Positions 33,912 through 42,730 of a stretch of DNA of 45,573 nucleotides are shown here, piece after piece. Numbering within the stretch: position 1 is the stretch's first letter; each line of letters starts with the position of its first letter. The notes beneath the pieces were generated by a model, which was not told where the DNA came from, searched no databases, and saw only the letters and a program-made list of their open reading frames with translations. The stretch spans positions 9,940-55,512 of the forward strand of contig JANXDQ010000002.1 of NCBI GenBank assembly GCA_025059415.1. The letters are read 5' to 3'. This DNA comes from Aigarchaeota archaeon. GTDB taxonomy: Archaea; Thermoproteota; Nitrososphaeria_A; Caldarchaeales; Wolframiiraptoraceae. Both the position numbers and the translations under genes were made by a program.

Positions 33912-34091
33912 TCAAGGCCCCGTAAAGCCGCATGATGGACACGTATAAGGCTTCGCCAGTTCCCTACAGATCTCGCAACGCCAAATCTTCACTTTCCCAC
34001 AATTTGGGCAGGGAAAGCCCACAGCGTGCTCATGGGGATCGATGGGTTTTCTACATGAAGTACAAAGCAGGAGGATTATTTCTTCATTCAT
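33912..34091 (-). CDS. 59-aa four-CPxCG zinc protein (HVO_2753-like)
   Basis: 59 aa from ATG 34091. Four C-x2-C knuckles (CTSC, CPNC, CEIC, CPSC) bind two zinc ions, matching the HVO_2753 type of small archaeal zinc proteins. Its partner EF-1 beta follows 11 bases later, so a translation-linked role is likely. The longer frame starting at 34154 would overlap the reductase gene and is not supported. Confidence 0.88.
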   Translation of the reverse strand: MNEEIILLLCTSCRKPIDPHEHAVGFPCPNCGKVKIWRCEICRELAKPYTCPSCGFTGP

Positions 34092-34123
34092 TCCTTGGGA
34101 ACACCTAGAAGCCATAATATAAA

Positions 34124-35236
34124 CTATGTGAATCCGCGGCGCAGTCCGAGGCATCTCAGGAAAGTGGATGATTGGAAGTCCATGTCGCCGAACCTGGCTA
34201 GATACGCCGCCATGGGGTTAGATGTCGTGACTTTGAGGAGGAATTCGCGGAGGCCCTGTGGAACCCTATACAACAAGTTTCTGAGACAGGAGATCTCGAT
34301 CAATTCCCCAACCATCTTCCGGGCCCTAGCTAGGTATGGTTTTGGATCGCCGCCCCTCAAGTGCTCCGCCATGGCAGATGCGAGGTTCATGGATATTAGG
34401 CCGCCCATGACCACGCCCCCGCCCGTCGTCGCCTTAACGTGGCCCGCGGCGTCACCGACGGGAACAAATCGGTGCGATAAGCAGAGATCCCTCAGGGGCG
34501 CCCCGACGTAGATTACGTGGGAAGTCTTCTTTAGGATTTTCGCGTTCGGAAACTCTCTCCTCAAGAAACTCTCTAGTTTCCGACTCAACCAAGCAATCCT
34601 TGAAGCAGCTCCCACTCTGCCATGTTCCTCATCGATTGGGATGAAGTAGGCGAAGAAATCGGGAAACTGACTCGTGAAGTATAGGTGGACGTAGTCTTTT
34701 GGGAGGCCGTGCCCCCTTACAGTGAACTGTGTGATCGGAATCCACCCATTTGGCTCTGGAGCTTTCCCAACGATCTTTCTCAGGAGGGCTGACCCGGCCC
34801 CCTCGGCGTCGATTACCCAAGGCGCATGGAATACGCCAGTGGTCGTATAGATTTCGAATATACCGCTTTTTGACACCTTCTTGACGCGGACGCCCGTGAA
34901 TATTCTTACCCCAGCCCCCTCACAGTCCTCGGCAAGCTTCTGGTCGAACAATTTCCTGCTGACGATGACCGCAACCGTTCTCTTCGCGTCGAGGAAGTAT
35001 TCTCGCCCGGATTCCGCATGGAATACCGCACCCTTCACCTCATTCTGGAGATATTTTTTGAGCCCACCCACTGATAGCCTCTTCAACCCACTCAGGCTAA
35101 GCAGACCAGCACATCTCTCCGGTTCCCCAATTTCTAAATCCCTCTCAAAGACGGTGACTTCAACCCCCTTCCTCGCGGCCTCTCTCGCTGCTAGTAAGCC
35201 GGCCGGTCCGCCCCCGATCACCGCGATCTCGATCAT
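34124..35236 (-). CDS. Geranylgeranyl reductase family flavoprotein
   Basis: 370 aa from ATG 35236. The FAD motif is MIEIAVIGGGPAGLLAAREA, followed by VTVFERDLEIGEPERCAGLL with the conserved Cys, and the C-terminal FAD loop VPVGDAAGHVKATTGGGV. This family saturates geranylgeranyl chains of archaeal membrane lipids, among other substrates. An upstream in-frame extension to 35350 has no family match. With the IPP isomerase at the window's end, it is part of isoprenoid lipid metabolism. Confidence 0.88.
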   Translation of the reverse strand: MIEIAVIGGGPAGLLAAREAARKGVEVTVFERDLEIGEPERCAGLLSLSGLKRLSVGGLKKYLQNEVKGAVFHAESGREYFLDAKRTVAVIVSRKLFDQKLAEDCEGAGVRIFTGVRVKKVSKSGIFEIYTTTGVFHAPWVIDAEGAGSALLRKIVGKAPEPNGWIPITQFTVRGHGLPKDYVHLYFTSQFPDFFAYFIPIDEEHGRVGAASRIAWLSRKLESFLRREFPNAKILKKTSHVIYVGAPLRDLCLSHRFVPVGDAAGHVKATTGGGVVMGGLISMNLASAMAEHLRGGDPKPYLARARKMVGELIEISCLRNLLYRVPQGLREFLLKVTTSNPMAAYLARFGDMDFQSSTFLRCLGLRRGFT

Positions 35237-35321
35237 CTCACTCGATCCAATAATCTCCGATGGAGCAATACTATAAAATATCGCGGCGCTATTTGAATGG
35301 GGCAGTGAGTGTGAAAGGGCT

Positions 35322-35600
35322 TTGAGAAAGGTTCGCGCACACGTGATCATTGCAGGTAGAGTTCAAGGGGTCTTTTATAGGATAAGTGCGAAAAAGATGG
35401 CCGACAAGATTGGGGTTAGAGGCTGGATACGAAACCTCCCAGACGGAAAAGTCGAAGCCGTTTTTGAGGGCGATGAAGATGCCGTGAAACAGATGATTTC
35501 GTGGTGCTGGATCGGCCCTCCGGGCGCTAAGGTAATGAATATAGACATCGAATGGGAAGAATATCTCGGAGAATACAAGGACTTTAAAGTCCTCCACTGA
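35322..35600 (+). CDS. acyP: Acylphosphatase
   Basis: 92 aa, the standard size, from TTG 35322. The phosphate loop is AGRVQGVFYR with its catalytic Arg, and the catalytic Asn is in GWIRNLPDGKVEAVFEG. It hydrolyses acyl phosphates. Starts about 85 bases from the divergent reductase. Confidence 0.95.
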   Translation: MRKVRAHVIIAGRVQGVFYRISAKKMADKIGVRGWIRNLPDGKVEAVFEGDEDAVKQMISWCWIGPPGAKVMNIDIEWEEYLGEYKDFKVLH

Positions 35601-35670
35601 GCTTTTAAGTTCATTGATCATTCTACTTAAAAATTATATTAGTTGCGGATGCACTCTAATTCCAAGAGGA

Positions 35671-36381
35671 ATGTTGGTGAAAAGACCTTCTCTAAGAGCT
35701 GCTACGATGGCCCTTTCCACAGCCCTGGTCCTAGCCGCCACCATCGTAGTAAACATATACGTCCCGGCGACCAGGGGCTACTTCAACCTCGGCGAGACCA
35801 TGATCTACCTCGTCGCGCTCCTCTTCGACCCAGTTACCGCGGCATTTGCCGGAGGAGTCGGCTCCGCGCTGGCTGACATCATCTTGGGCTATACAATATA
35901 CGCTCCTGCAACCCTAGTGATCAAGGCGGCTGAAGGAGCCCTGGCATCATTTTTGATCCATAGTCTCAGGGACAAGCGGCGCGGCCTTTTCGCCCTCTCG
36001 ATGGGCACGGTCACCGCGTATTCGATCCTGATTTTAGTGATAGGCTACACGTTGTTTGTGGGGGAAGTAGAGCTGACCCTCCCTGGCCCCCTGACATTTA
36101 GGGGATTCATTGAGCCCGCGAGTTGGATCATCATCGCCTCGGCCCTAATCGCCACCCCACTCTACATACTGATCAGAAGGAGGGATGAAATAGGCCTGAT
36201 ACTGATATCGCTCCTCCTCGCCGGGTCGGTAATGATACTGGGATACTATGTTTATCAGCAGTTTCTCCTCGGGTACTACGCGCTGGCGGAGGTCCCCATC
36301 AACCTCGGGCAGGTTGTGATGGGCATCGCGGTCGCCATCCCGGCCTATACGCTGATCAAGAAATACCTCCATAGATTTTGA
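35671..36381 (+). CDS. ECF transporter S-component (vitamin uptake, substrate unknown)
   Basis: 236 aa from ATG 35671, preceded by AGAGGA. Six or seven membrane segments. The phrases RGYFNLGETMIYLVALLFDP, VGSALADIILGYTIYAPATL and IKAAEGALASFL are typical of the ECF-type riboflavin/HMP-like S family. Substrate (riboflavin, HMP, queuosine precursor or other) cannot be told. It is the second S-component in the window; no A or T components are here, consistent with a shared module elsewhere. Confidence 0.87.
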   Translation: MLVKRPSLRAATMALSTALVLAATIVVNIYVPATRGYFNLGETMIYLVALLFDPVTAAFAGGVGSALADIILGYTIYAPATLVIKAAEGALASFLIHSLRDKRRGLFALSMGTVTAYSILILVIGYTLFVGEVELTLPGPLTFRGFIEPASWIIIASALIATPLYILIRRRDEIGLILISLLLAGSVMILGYYVYQQFLLGYYALAEVPINLGQVVMGIAVAIPAYTLIKKYLHRF

Positions 36382-36431
36382 GAGGTATATAAGGAAATAG
36401 AACGCCTCTTCGGCCTTTGAGGTACTCGCGG

Positions 36432-36442
36432 TCTATAAAAAT
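36432..36442 (+). promoter_or_regulatory. TATA box for cdc48 paralogue 2
   Basis: TCTATAAAAAT lies about 51 bases before the ATG at 36488, so transcription would start near 36462 and give a roughly 26-base leader. Confidence 0.5.
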
Positions 36443-36487
36443 AGTTATAAGTTCCATGGCGTCAGATGTGCTGGAGTGGTCTGATAG

Positions 36488-38659
36488 ATGAAAAGGGATA
36501 AGGACCCGGAGGCCCAGCTCAGGGTTGCTGAGGCCCGGCAGAGGGATATTGGCAGGAAGATTGCGCGTGTTGATAGCAGGGCGATGAGGGAACTGGGCCT
36601 AAGCCCGGGAGACATCATCGAGATAAGTGGGAAGAAGTCCACGGTCGCGATAGTCTGGCCACCTTATAAGGAAGACGATGGGATGGGATTGATACGGATA
36701 GACGGCGAGATTAGGAGGAACGCTGGGGTATCTGTGGGCGACTATGTGACGATCAGGAAGGCCTCCGCGAAACCTGCATCAAAAGTTGTGCTCGCACCCT
36801 TTGAATCCCTCCCCTTCGTGGGGGATTTCGCGAGGATAGTCCGTAGTCAACTTATGAACCTGCCCGTGATGAGGGGCGACATAGTCATAGTCCCGGTTTT
36901 GGGTATGGGGATAGAGCTCAAGATCACCTCCACTAGCCCCTCAAACGTCGTGATAGTCAACGAGAACACCATGATAGAGGTGGGCACAACTCCAATTAAA
37001 CGCGTTGAGGAAGTCGGTGGGGTGACCTACGAGGACATTGGCGGACTTCATGATGAACTCCAGAGGATAAGGGAGATGGTGGAGCTGCCACTAAAACACC
37101 CGGAGCTATTCCGTCACTTAGGAATTGATCCGCCGAAGGGCGTGATTTTGTGGGGACCGCCTGGATGTGGGAAAACCTTGATAGCGAAGGCTATCGCGAA
37201 TGAGACCGGCGCGCACTTCATCTCAATAAATGGGCCGGAGATCATGAGCAAGTTCTATGGGGAGAGCGAGGCGAGGCTGAGGGAGATATTCAAGGAGGCC
37301 GAGGAAAACGCGCCCTCCATAATATTCATCGACGAGCTGGATGCGATAGCTCCAAAGAGGAGCGAGGTAACGGGGGAAGTTGAGCGGAGGGTAGTCTCAC
37401 AGCTACTCACCCTAATGGATGGGTTGAAGGGCCGTGGACAAGTAATAGTCATAGGCGCAACAAATAGGATCGACGCCGTGGATCCTGCTCTAAGGAGGCC
37501 GGGGAGATTCGATCGAGAGATCAGGATCGGCGTCCCGGATAGAAATGGGAGAAAAGAAATCCTCCAGATACACACGAGGAGAATGCCGCTTGCGGATGAC
37601 GTCGACCTAGATGAGCTGGCTAACATAACGCATGGATTCACCGGCGCCGACCTCGCCGCCCTCTGCAGGGAAGCCGCCATGAGCGCCCTAAGGAGGTTCC
37701 TGCCGAGGATAGACTTAGAGAAGGAAGTTATCCCGGCCGAAGTCTTAGAGCAACTCAAGGTGACCCGAGAGGATTTCACGAACGCGTTGAAACTCGTCCA
37801 ACCATCGGCGCTCAGGGAAGTAATCTTGGAGATCCCGAACGTGAAGTGGGAGGATATCGGGGACCTCGAGAGCGTCAAACAGGAGTTAAAAGAAGCCGTT
37901 GAATGGCCTTTGAAATACCCGGATGTCTTCAAAAGGCTGGGGATAAGGCCTCCGAGGGGGATACTTCTCTATGGCCCGCCCGGAACGGGGAAGACGTTGC
38001 TGGCGAAGGCCGTGGCGACCGAGAGCGAGGCCAACTTCATCTCAGTCAAGGGGCCGGAAGTGCTGAGCAAGTGGGTCGGAGAATCAGAAAAAGCAATAAG
38101 AGAAATATTCAGAAAAGCGCGAGAGGCCGCGCCATGCATAGTATTCTTCGACGAGTTGGACGCGATCGCGCCGAGGAGGGGCATGCACACGGATGCAGGT
38201 GTAACCGATAGGATCGTGAACCAGCTCCTAACGGAGATGGACGGAATCCAGATCCTAAAAGATGTCGTCGTCATAGGAGCCACAAATAGGCCGGATATAC
38301 TCGACCCCGGGCTTCTCAGACCCGGGAGATTCGACAGAATAATCTTCGTCCCACCGCCAGATATTGAGGGACGATATCAGATCCTCCAGATACATACGCG
38401 GAATATGCCGCTTGCGGATGATGTTGATCTTAGGAGGCTGGCTGAATTGACTGAGGGTTATACTGGAGCCGATTTGGAAGCTGTCTGCAGAGAAGCCGCC
38501 TTAACGGCCGCGAGGGAGAACATAAACATCGAGAAGGTCTATATGAGGCACTTCATAGCGGCGTTAGAGAAGGTGAAGCCGAGCATAGCGCCGGAGCAGA
38601 AGAGGGAATACGAGAGGATATTGACGGAGTTCAAGAGGTCATTGGCCTACATTTCCTGA
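36488..38659 (+). CDS. cdc48: CDC48/VCP-type AAA+ ATPase, paralogue 2 (canonical)
   Basis: 723 aa. The N domain (1-165) is followed by D1 with Walker A GPPGCGKTLIAKA, Walker B IIFIDELDAIAPKR and SRH GATNRIDAVDPALRRPGRFD, and D2 with GPPGTGKTLLAKA, IVFFDELDAIAPRRG and GATNRPDILDPGLLRPGRFD. Both ATPase sites look intact. The C-terminus RSLAYIS has Tyr at the third-last place, not an exact HbYX motif. This is the standard archaeal unfoldase; paralogue 1 is 3 kb away on the other strand. It overlaps the DUF72 gene by 13 bases. Confidence 0.96.
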   Translation: MKRDKDPEAQLRVAEARQRDIGRKIARVDSRAMRELGLSPGDIIEISGKKSTVAIVWPPYKEDDGMGLIRIDGEIRRNAGVSVGDYVTIRKASAKPASKVVLAPFESLPFVGDFARIVRSQLMNLPVMRGDIVIVPVLGMGIELKITSTSPSNVVIVNENTMIEVGTTPIKRVEEVGGVTYEDIGGLHDELQRIREMVELPLKHPELFRHLGIDPPKGVILWGPPGCGKTLIAKAIANETGAHFISINGPEIMSKFYGESEARLREIFKEAEENAPSIIFIDELDAIAPKRSEVTGEVERRVVSQLLTLMDGLKGRGQVIVIGATNRIDAVDPALRRPGRFDREIRIGVPDRNGRKEILQIHTRRMPLADDVDLDELANITHGFTGADLAALCREAAMSALRRFLPRIDLEKEVIPAEVLEQLKVTREDFTNALKLVQPSALREVILEIPNVKWEDIGDLESVKQELKEAVEWPLKYPDVFKRLGIRPPRGILLYGPPGTGKTLLAKAVATESEANFISVKGPEVLSKWVGESEKAIREIFRKAREAAPCIVFFDELDAIAPRRGMHTDAGVTDRIVNQLLTEMDGIQILKDVVVIGATNRPDILDPGLLRPGRFDRIIFVPPPDIEGRYQILQIHTRNMPLADDVDLRRLAELTEGYTGADLEAVCREAALTAARENINIEKVYMRHFIAALEKVKPSIAPEQKREYERILTEFKRSLAYIS
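37939..38121 (+). repeat. 183-base tract shared with the D2 region of cdc48 paralogue 1
   Basis: The other copy is at 31898-32080 on the minus strand. Aligned by eye over 183 bases, only 9 differ, including at third codon positions, while sequence on both sides is clearly less similar. Tracts such as AGAATCAGAAAAAGCAATAA are identical. Recent gene conversion is the simplest explanation. Confidence 0.75.
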
Positions 38660-39435
38660 GGCATGGCGATGGGCAACCCCGATTTCATCAAAACATCAAC
38701 AAGCCTCCCCGCGTCCTCGGCCATCTCCACGTTATTGAAAAACACGTAAACCTTCTCTCTTCCCTCTTTGAGCATCTCTTCTACGATCTCTTTAAGCTCT
38801 CTCAAATCCTGATCCGTGTACTTGTACCTGTAGTTTACCTCTTTTCCCCCGATCCCATGTAGCCGAAAATATGCCGTGCCATGCGTGGAGACGGGGCTGC
38901 ATCTAAAGGGATCAACCACGTGTATCATGTCGTGTTCATCACATAACTTCTTGACGACGTCTAGGTGTTCTCGCCAAGTACCCCTCGGCTCCCAACCCAA
39001 CGCCACGTTATCCCTCTTAATCGTTGAGAAGAATTGCTCGGCATTTGAGAAGTTCTCCGGACTGTAGCCGAAGGCCGCCGGAGTCTGGATCACGCATACC
39101 TCAGCCCGCATAGCCTGAGCTACTTCCAAGATCTTCTCCCAGGCCTCGAGATTTTCCTGAGTAGGTTTTAGAAATCCGTATTTATCGATCTTTGTCTTTG
39201 GGACCTTTATCCCAGCCCGTTTCCAGGTGGGGCTTGATGGTGGATGAGTTATTACCTGCCAGGATTTCATGCAGAATTTGAAGCCTTCGGGCGCGTCGCT
39301 TAACCACTTTGAAACCGTTTGAGGCCTAGGGAGCTTATAGAACGTTTCTTGAACCTCGATCGCCGTGAAGTGTTTATAATATGCCCTCTTCCCACCCCTG
39401 ATACACCAACCACAACATCCAACCCTAATCTCCAT
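38647..39435 (-). CDS. DUF72 (YecE-like) TIM-barrel protein
   Basis: 262 aa from ATG 39435; the frame extends upstream but the family begins MEIRVGCCGWC. DUF72 phrases: AIEVQETFYKLP, FKFCMKSWQVITHP, LGWEPRGTW, VVDPFRCSP and YFRLHGIGG, then YVFFNN near the C-terminus. Function is not established. Its 3' end overlaps cdc48 by 13 bases. Confidence 0.9.
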   Translation of the reverse strand: MEIRVGCCGWCIRGGKRAYYKHFTAIEVQETFYKLPRPQTVSKWLSDAPEGFKFCMKSWQVITHPPSSPTWKRAGIKVPKTKIDKYGFLKPTQENLEAWEKILEVAQAMRAEVCVIQTPAAFGYSPENFSNAEQFFSTIKRDNVALGWEPRGTWREHLDVVKKLCDEHDMIHVVDPFRCSPVSTHGTAYFRLHGIGGKEVNYRYKYTDQDLRELKEIVEEMLKEGREKVYVFFNNVEMAEDAGRLVDVLMKSGLPIAMPQEM

Positions 39436-39496
39436 ATAAAGGTCAGTAATTGGGCTGCGAAATATCTTTTTCACGGCAAAACACCGCGAAGAGAAT

Positions 39497-39506
39497 AAAA
39501 TATAAG
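39497..39506 (+). promoter_or_regulatory. TATA box for the EthD-like gene
   Basis: AAAATATAAG is centred about 30 bases before the ATG at 39531; the message is probably leaderless. Confidence 0.45.
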
Positions 39507-39530
39507 GTGGAATTATGAGATATACAATGT

Positions 39531-39944
39531 ATGTTGAAGGTGGTTCAAGTCATTAAGAAAAAACCCGAGGTATCCTTTGAAGATTTTGAGAAGCAAGTCT
39601 TAGAATCCTATGCCAAGAACCTCAAGAAGATTCCAGGAGTAAAGAGCTTTGCAGTAAAACTGGTGCGTGGTGGATATCAGCTCGAGGAACGGCCCTTCGA
39701 CTGCGTCGCCGAGATGGAGTTCGCAGATGAAGAAGCATTTATCAAAGTAGTTGAGAAGCCGGAGACAAAAAGCATCTTAGAAGAGTTGGGAAGAGTTGCC
39801 GAGAGGAGTGAATTCATCTACTCCGAAGAACACGTCATAAAGAGAGCCAGGGCCCCAGCCAAGCCAAAAGTCGTTAGGAGGATCAGAAGACCGAGGCGTA
39901 AAGCAACTAGGGGGACCAGGAAAACGGGGAAGAGGGTTAAATAG
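39531..39944 (+). CDS. EthD-like ferredoxin-fold protein with a very basic tail
   Basis: 137 aa. Residues 1-100 look like a dimeric alpha-beta barrel of the EthD type: VVQVIKKKPEVSFEDFEKQV, then KKIPGVKSFAVKLVRGG, FDCVAEMEFADEEAFIKVVE. Residues 102-137 are almost only Lys, Arg, Pro, Ala and Thr (VIKRARAPAKP, RRIRRPRRKATRGTRKTG), like a histone tail. No catalytic site is known for EthD-like domains. The tail suggests it binds nucleic acid. A single-gene unit. Confidence 0.7.
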   Translation: MLKVVQVIKKKPEVSFEDFEKQVLESYAKNLKKIPGVKSFAVKLVRGGYQLEERPFDCVAEMEFADEEAFIKVVEKPETKSILEELGRVAERSEFIYSEEHVIKRARAPAKPKVVRRIRRPRRKATRGTRKTGKRVK

Positions 39945-40081
39945 TCAATATCGCACCGGATTAGAAAACATAACGTGCCAAGAGCCTTTTCCCGAATTAT
40001 CTCTCCGAATGACTGGACTCGCCGTGATGGGAATAATCCTTAAAACGATGTTGAGAGATATCCCGATCTGGGTGTAGTAAG

Positions 40082-41533
40082 TTGAAGGTGCCGTTGGAGA
40101 GGGTCGAAGACGTTGTTTGGAGGATACCCAAGTTCAGACCCGACATGCGTGTACCAGTCCTGGTCTTCGCGTCTGAGGAACTATTGGGGAAGATGCAGGA
40201 GGATAGGACGCTCATACAGGGCGCGAACGTCACAACCCTCCCGGGAATAGTCAAGCACGCGGCCGTTTTGCCGGATGCGCATGAGGGCTACGGCTTCCCA
40301 ATAGGGGGAGTCGCGGCAACGGATTACGAGGATGGCGTGATCTCGCCGGGAGGCGTTGGCTACGACATCAACTGTGGTGTCAGATTGATGGTCACGAACC
40401 TGGACGAGGAGGATGTGAAGCCAAAAATAAGGGAGCTCGTCGAGGTGATCTTCAGGAACGTACCCTCCGGTCTTGGATCTAGGAGAAGGGATTTCCAGGT
40501 CACGAAGAGCGAGCTCGATAAAATAGCGGTTGAGGGGGCGCGTTACGTGATAGAGAGATTTGGATTGGGATGGCCTGAAGATCTGAAGTATATCGAGGAG
40601 GAGGGCTGCCTCGAGGGCGCCGACCCCACTTACGTCAGCGCGGCCGCGAAGGAGAGGGGTTATCCACAGATAGGAACTCTCGGTAGTGGAAACCACTTCT
40701 TAGAAATCCAAGTCGTGGACAAGATATTTGACGAGAGGGCGGCTAAGAAGATGGGGATAACTCACGAGGGCCAGGTAACAGTCCTAGTCCACACCGGGAG
40801 TAGGGGATATGGCCACCAGATCTGCAGCGATTATCTAAAGGTCATGGAGAGGGCTTCGCAGAAATATGGGATAAGGTTGCCGGATCGGGAGCTCGCTTGC
40901 GCGCCCGCGAAGAGCAGAGAGGCGGAGAGCTACCTCAAGGCATTCAGCTGCGCAGTCAACTACGCCTTCGCGAATAGGCAGGCCATCAGCCACTGGGTTA
41001 GACAGAGCTTCGGGGAGGTATTCAAGCAGCCGCCGGAGGCGCTTGGCCTCAAGCTGGTCTACGATGTGGCGCATAACATAGTAAAGCTCGAAGAGCACGT
41101 TGTCGACGGCTCGAGGAGGAGGGTGTGGGTCCATCGCAAGGGCGCAACCAGGAGCTTCCCCGCCGGCCACCAGCTCATCCCAGACTCATATAAGGACATA
41201 GGCCAGCCGGTGCTCCTACCCGGATCCATGGGGACCGCCAGCTGGGTCCTCTTGGGAAATCAGAGGGCCATGGATATGACTTTCGGGAGTACTGCTCATG
41301 GCGCGGGTAGGACTGCGAGCCGAGCCGCCGCGAAGAGGGTCTTGAGGGCCCAAGATGTGATCAACGAGTTGAACCGCAGGGGGATCTACATTAGGAGCGA
41401 TAGCCTGGAGACGGTCGTCGAGGAGGCCGACCAAGCCTACAAGAACGTAGACATAGTTGCCGATGTGAGCGATAGGGCTGGAATCGGTACAAAAGTCGCG
41501 AGGCTCATCCCTATAGGCGTCGTCAAGGGGTAG
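40082..41533 (+). CDS. rtcB: RNA-splicing ligase RtcB
   Basis: 483 aa from TTG 40082, full length and without an intein. RtcB joins tRNA exon halves after intron removal, with GTP and Mn. Metal and guanylate residues: GGVGYDINCGVRLM (Cys), LGSGNHFLEIQ, HTGSRGYGHQ, and the guanylated His in FGSTAHGAGR. It is the expected ligase for the two-intron tRNA-Gln at 24506. The 75-aa membrane protein follows 6 bases later. Confidence 0.97.
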   Translation: MKVPLERVEDVVWRIPKFRPDMRVPVLVFASEELLGKMQEDRTLIQGANVTTLPGIVKHAAVLPDAHEGYGFPIGGVAATDYEDGVISPGGVGYDINCGVRLMVTNLDEEDVKPKIRELVEVIFRNVPSGLGSRRRDFQVTKSELDKIAVEGARYVIERFGLGWPEDLKYIEEEGCLEGADPTYVSAAAKERGYPQIGTLGSGNHFLEIQVVDKIFDERAAKKMGITHEGQVTVLVHTGSRGYGHQICSDYLKVMERASQKYGIRLPDRELACAPAKSREAESYLKAFSCAVNYAFANRQAISHWVRQSFGEVFKQPPEALGLKLVYDVAHNIVKLEEHVVDGSRRRVWVHRKGATRSFPAGHQLIPDSYKDIGQPVLLPGSMGTASWVLLGNQRAMDMTFGSTAHGAGRTASRAAAKRVLRAQDVINELNRRGIYIRSDSLETVVEEADQAYKNVDIVADVSDRAGIGTKVARLIPIGVVKG

Positions 41534-41539
41534 GCGGAG

Positions 41540-41767
41540 ATGTTCGAGAAGATAAACCCCTTGTCTTTTCTGGGAGCAATTCTCATAGTGCTCGGCATAA
41601 TCCTCGTCCTATTACCGATAATCCAGAAGATCGCGCCGTCATTGGAGAAGGCGCATCCACTGCTGATCATCGGGAAACGTGTGGACGGCGTCTACATCGG
41701 GACGTCCCCGATCTTATTCATCGTCCTAACGGCAATCTACATAGTCCTCATCTTGTTGAGGAAATAA
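41540..41767 (+). CDS. Small two-pass membrane protein
   Basis: 75 aa. Two hydrophobic segments (SFLGAILIVLGIILVLLPII and TSPILFIVLTAIYIVLILL) are separated by about 25 residues (KIAPSLEKAHPLLIIGKRVD). The layout faintly recalls DUF2905 but the match is weak. It is 6 bases downstream of rtcB and ends on the base before the convergent phosphoribosyltransferase gene. Function unknown. Confidence 0.7.
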   Translation: MFEKINPLSFLGAILIVLGIILVLLPIIQKIAPSLEKAHPLLIIGKRVDGVYIGTSPILFIVLTAIYIVLILLRK

Positions 41768-42427
41768 CTAGGCAACTAGGCGCCTTGATCTAGAGAGATA
41801 ATCCAAGACCTCGGAATCGCTGAGCTGCGAGAAGTCGCGGTAGAATTGCCCTATGGCGAAGAATGGATATGGTGTCTCAACACATCTAACCTCATCAACC
41901 TCTGGGGATATCTTCGGCAATATCTCGGGAGGCGCAACGGGAATCGCTATGATCAATTTCCTTGGATTCATCTTTCTTAGGAACCTAGCAGTCGCGATCA
42001 TCGTCGCCCCAGTCGCGATCCCATCATCCACGACTATCACCAGGTATTCGCTTAGATCGGGGAGGGATTTTCCGCCACGGTAAACCCTTATCCTCCGCTT
42101 GATCTCCTCCAGCTCCCTCTCCGCCTCCACCCTTATCCAATCCTCGCGTATCCCCAAGCTCCCTGCAATAGATTCCTCTACGTAGATGGTCCCATCTTCC
42201 GCGACCGCGCCGACCGCCAGCTCCGGATCCCCGGGTGCCCCTATTTTCCGCGGGACGGTTACATCCAAGGGAGCGTTAAGTTCTGACGCGATTACATGGC
42301 CGATTACCACGCCGCCTCTCGGGATCGCTATGACCGCACACTTCTCATTCCTAATGTCTCTCAATAGCTCCGCGAGCCTCCTACCGGCATCCAGCCTATC
42401 CTTGAACAAGGACCCCAACCAGACCAC
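41768..42427 (-). CDS. Phosphoribosyltransferase-fold protein
   Basis: 219 aa. The PRPP-binding loop is LVIVVDDGIATGATMIATA; the N-terminal part has VIAIPRGGVVIGHVIASEL and VPRKIGAPGDPELAVGAV. This type of orphan PRTase is widespread in bacteria and archaea and its substrate is unknown; some may act on purines. Confidence 0.88.
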   Translation of the reverse strand: MVWLGSLFKDRLDAGRRLAELLRDIRNEKCAVIAIPRGGVVIGHVIASELNAPLDVTVPRKIGAPGDPELAVGAVAEDGTIYVEESIAGSLGIREDWIRVEAERELEEIKRRIRVYRGGKSLPDLSEYLVIVVDDGIATGATMIATARFLRKMNPRKLIIAIPVAPPEILPKISPEVDEVRCVETPYPFFAIGQFYRDFSQLSDSEVLDYLSRSRRLVA

Positions 42428-42520
42428 TTCGAGATAACCATTTTTAGAAAATGGAAATTAATTTTTCCCTGGAGGCGCCGAATTCTTTATTAAAGGGGGG
42501 ATCCATGAAATACCTGAAAA

Positions 42521-42730
42521 ATGACATCTCAACCAGGTCCTGAGGAAAAGATCCTGTATCAATGCGTATGGTGCGGGAGGGTATTTGAGAAGATTATGTT
42601 ATCTAAGATAGCTGAAGCCAGGTGCCCCTATTGCGGCTTTAACGTCATAAGGAAGGCGAGGCCCCTGGCCGCAAAACTGATAGTGACATCGAAGCTAACG
42701 GAGGAGCAGAGGCTTTTAACGGAAACCTAG
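42521..42730 (+). CDS. rpoP: RNA polymerase subunit P (Rpb12-like)
   Basis: 69 aa with one zinc ribbon: YQCVWCGRVFE and ARCPYCGFNVIRKARP. Small subunit needed for open-complex stability. TTCTTTATTAAAGG near 42482-42495 is a good TATA element about 32 bases upstream. Its 3' end overlaps rpl7ae by 4 bases. Confidence 0.9.
   Translation: MTSQPGPEEKILYQCVWCGRVFEKIMLSKIAEARCPYCGFNVIRKARPLAAKLIVTSKLTEEQRLLTET

Noticed and set aside
37255..37932. 225-aa minus-strand ORF opposite cdc48 paralogue 2
   Set aside because: Shadow frame of a conserved AAA+ gene; a similar shadow appears opposite paralogue 1 because the DNA is alike.
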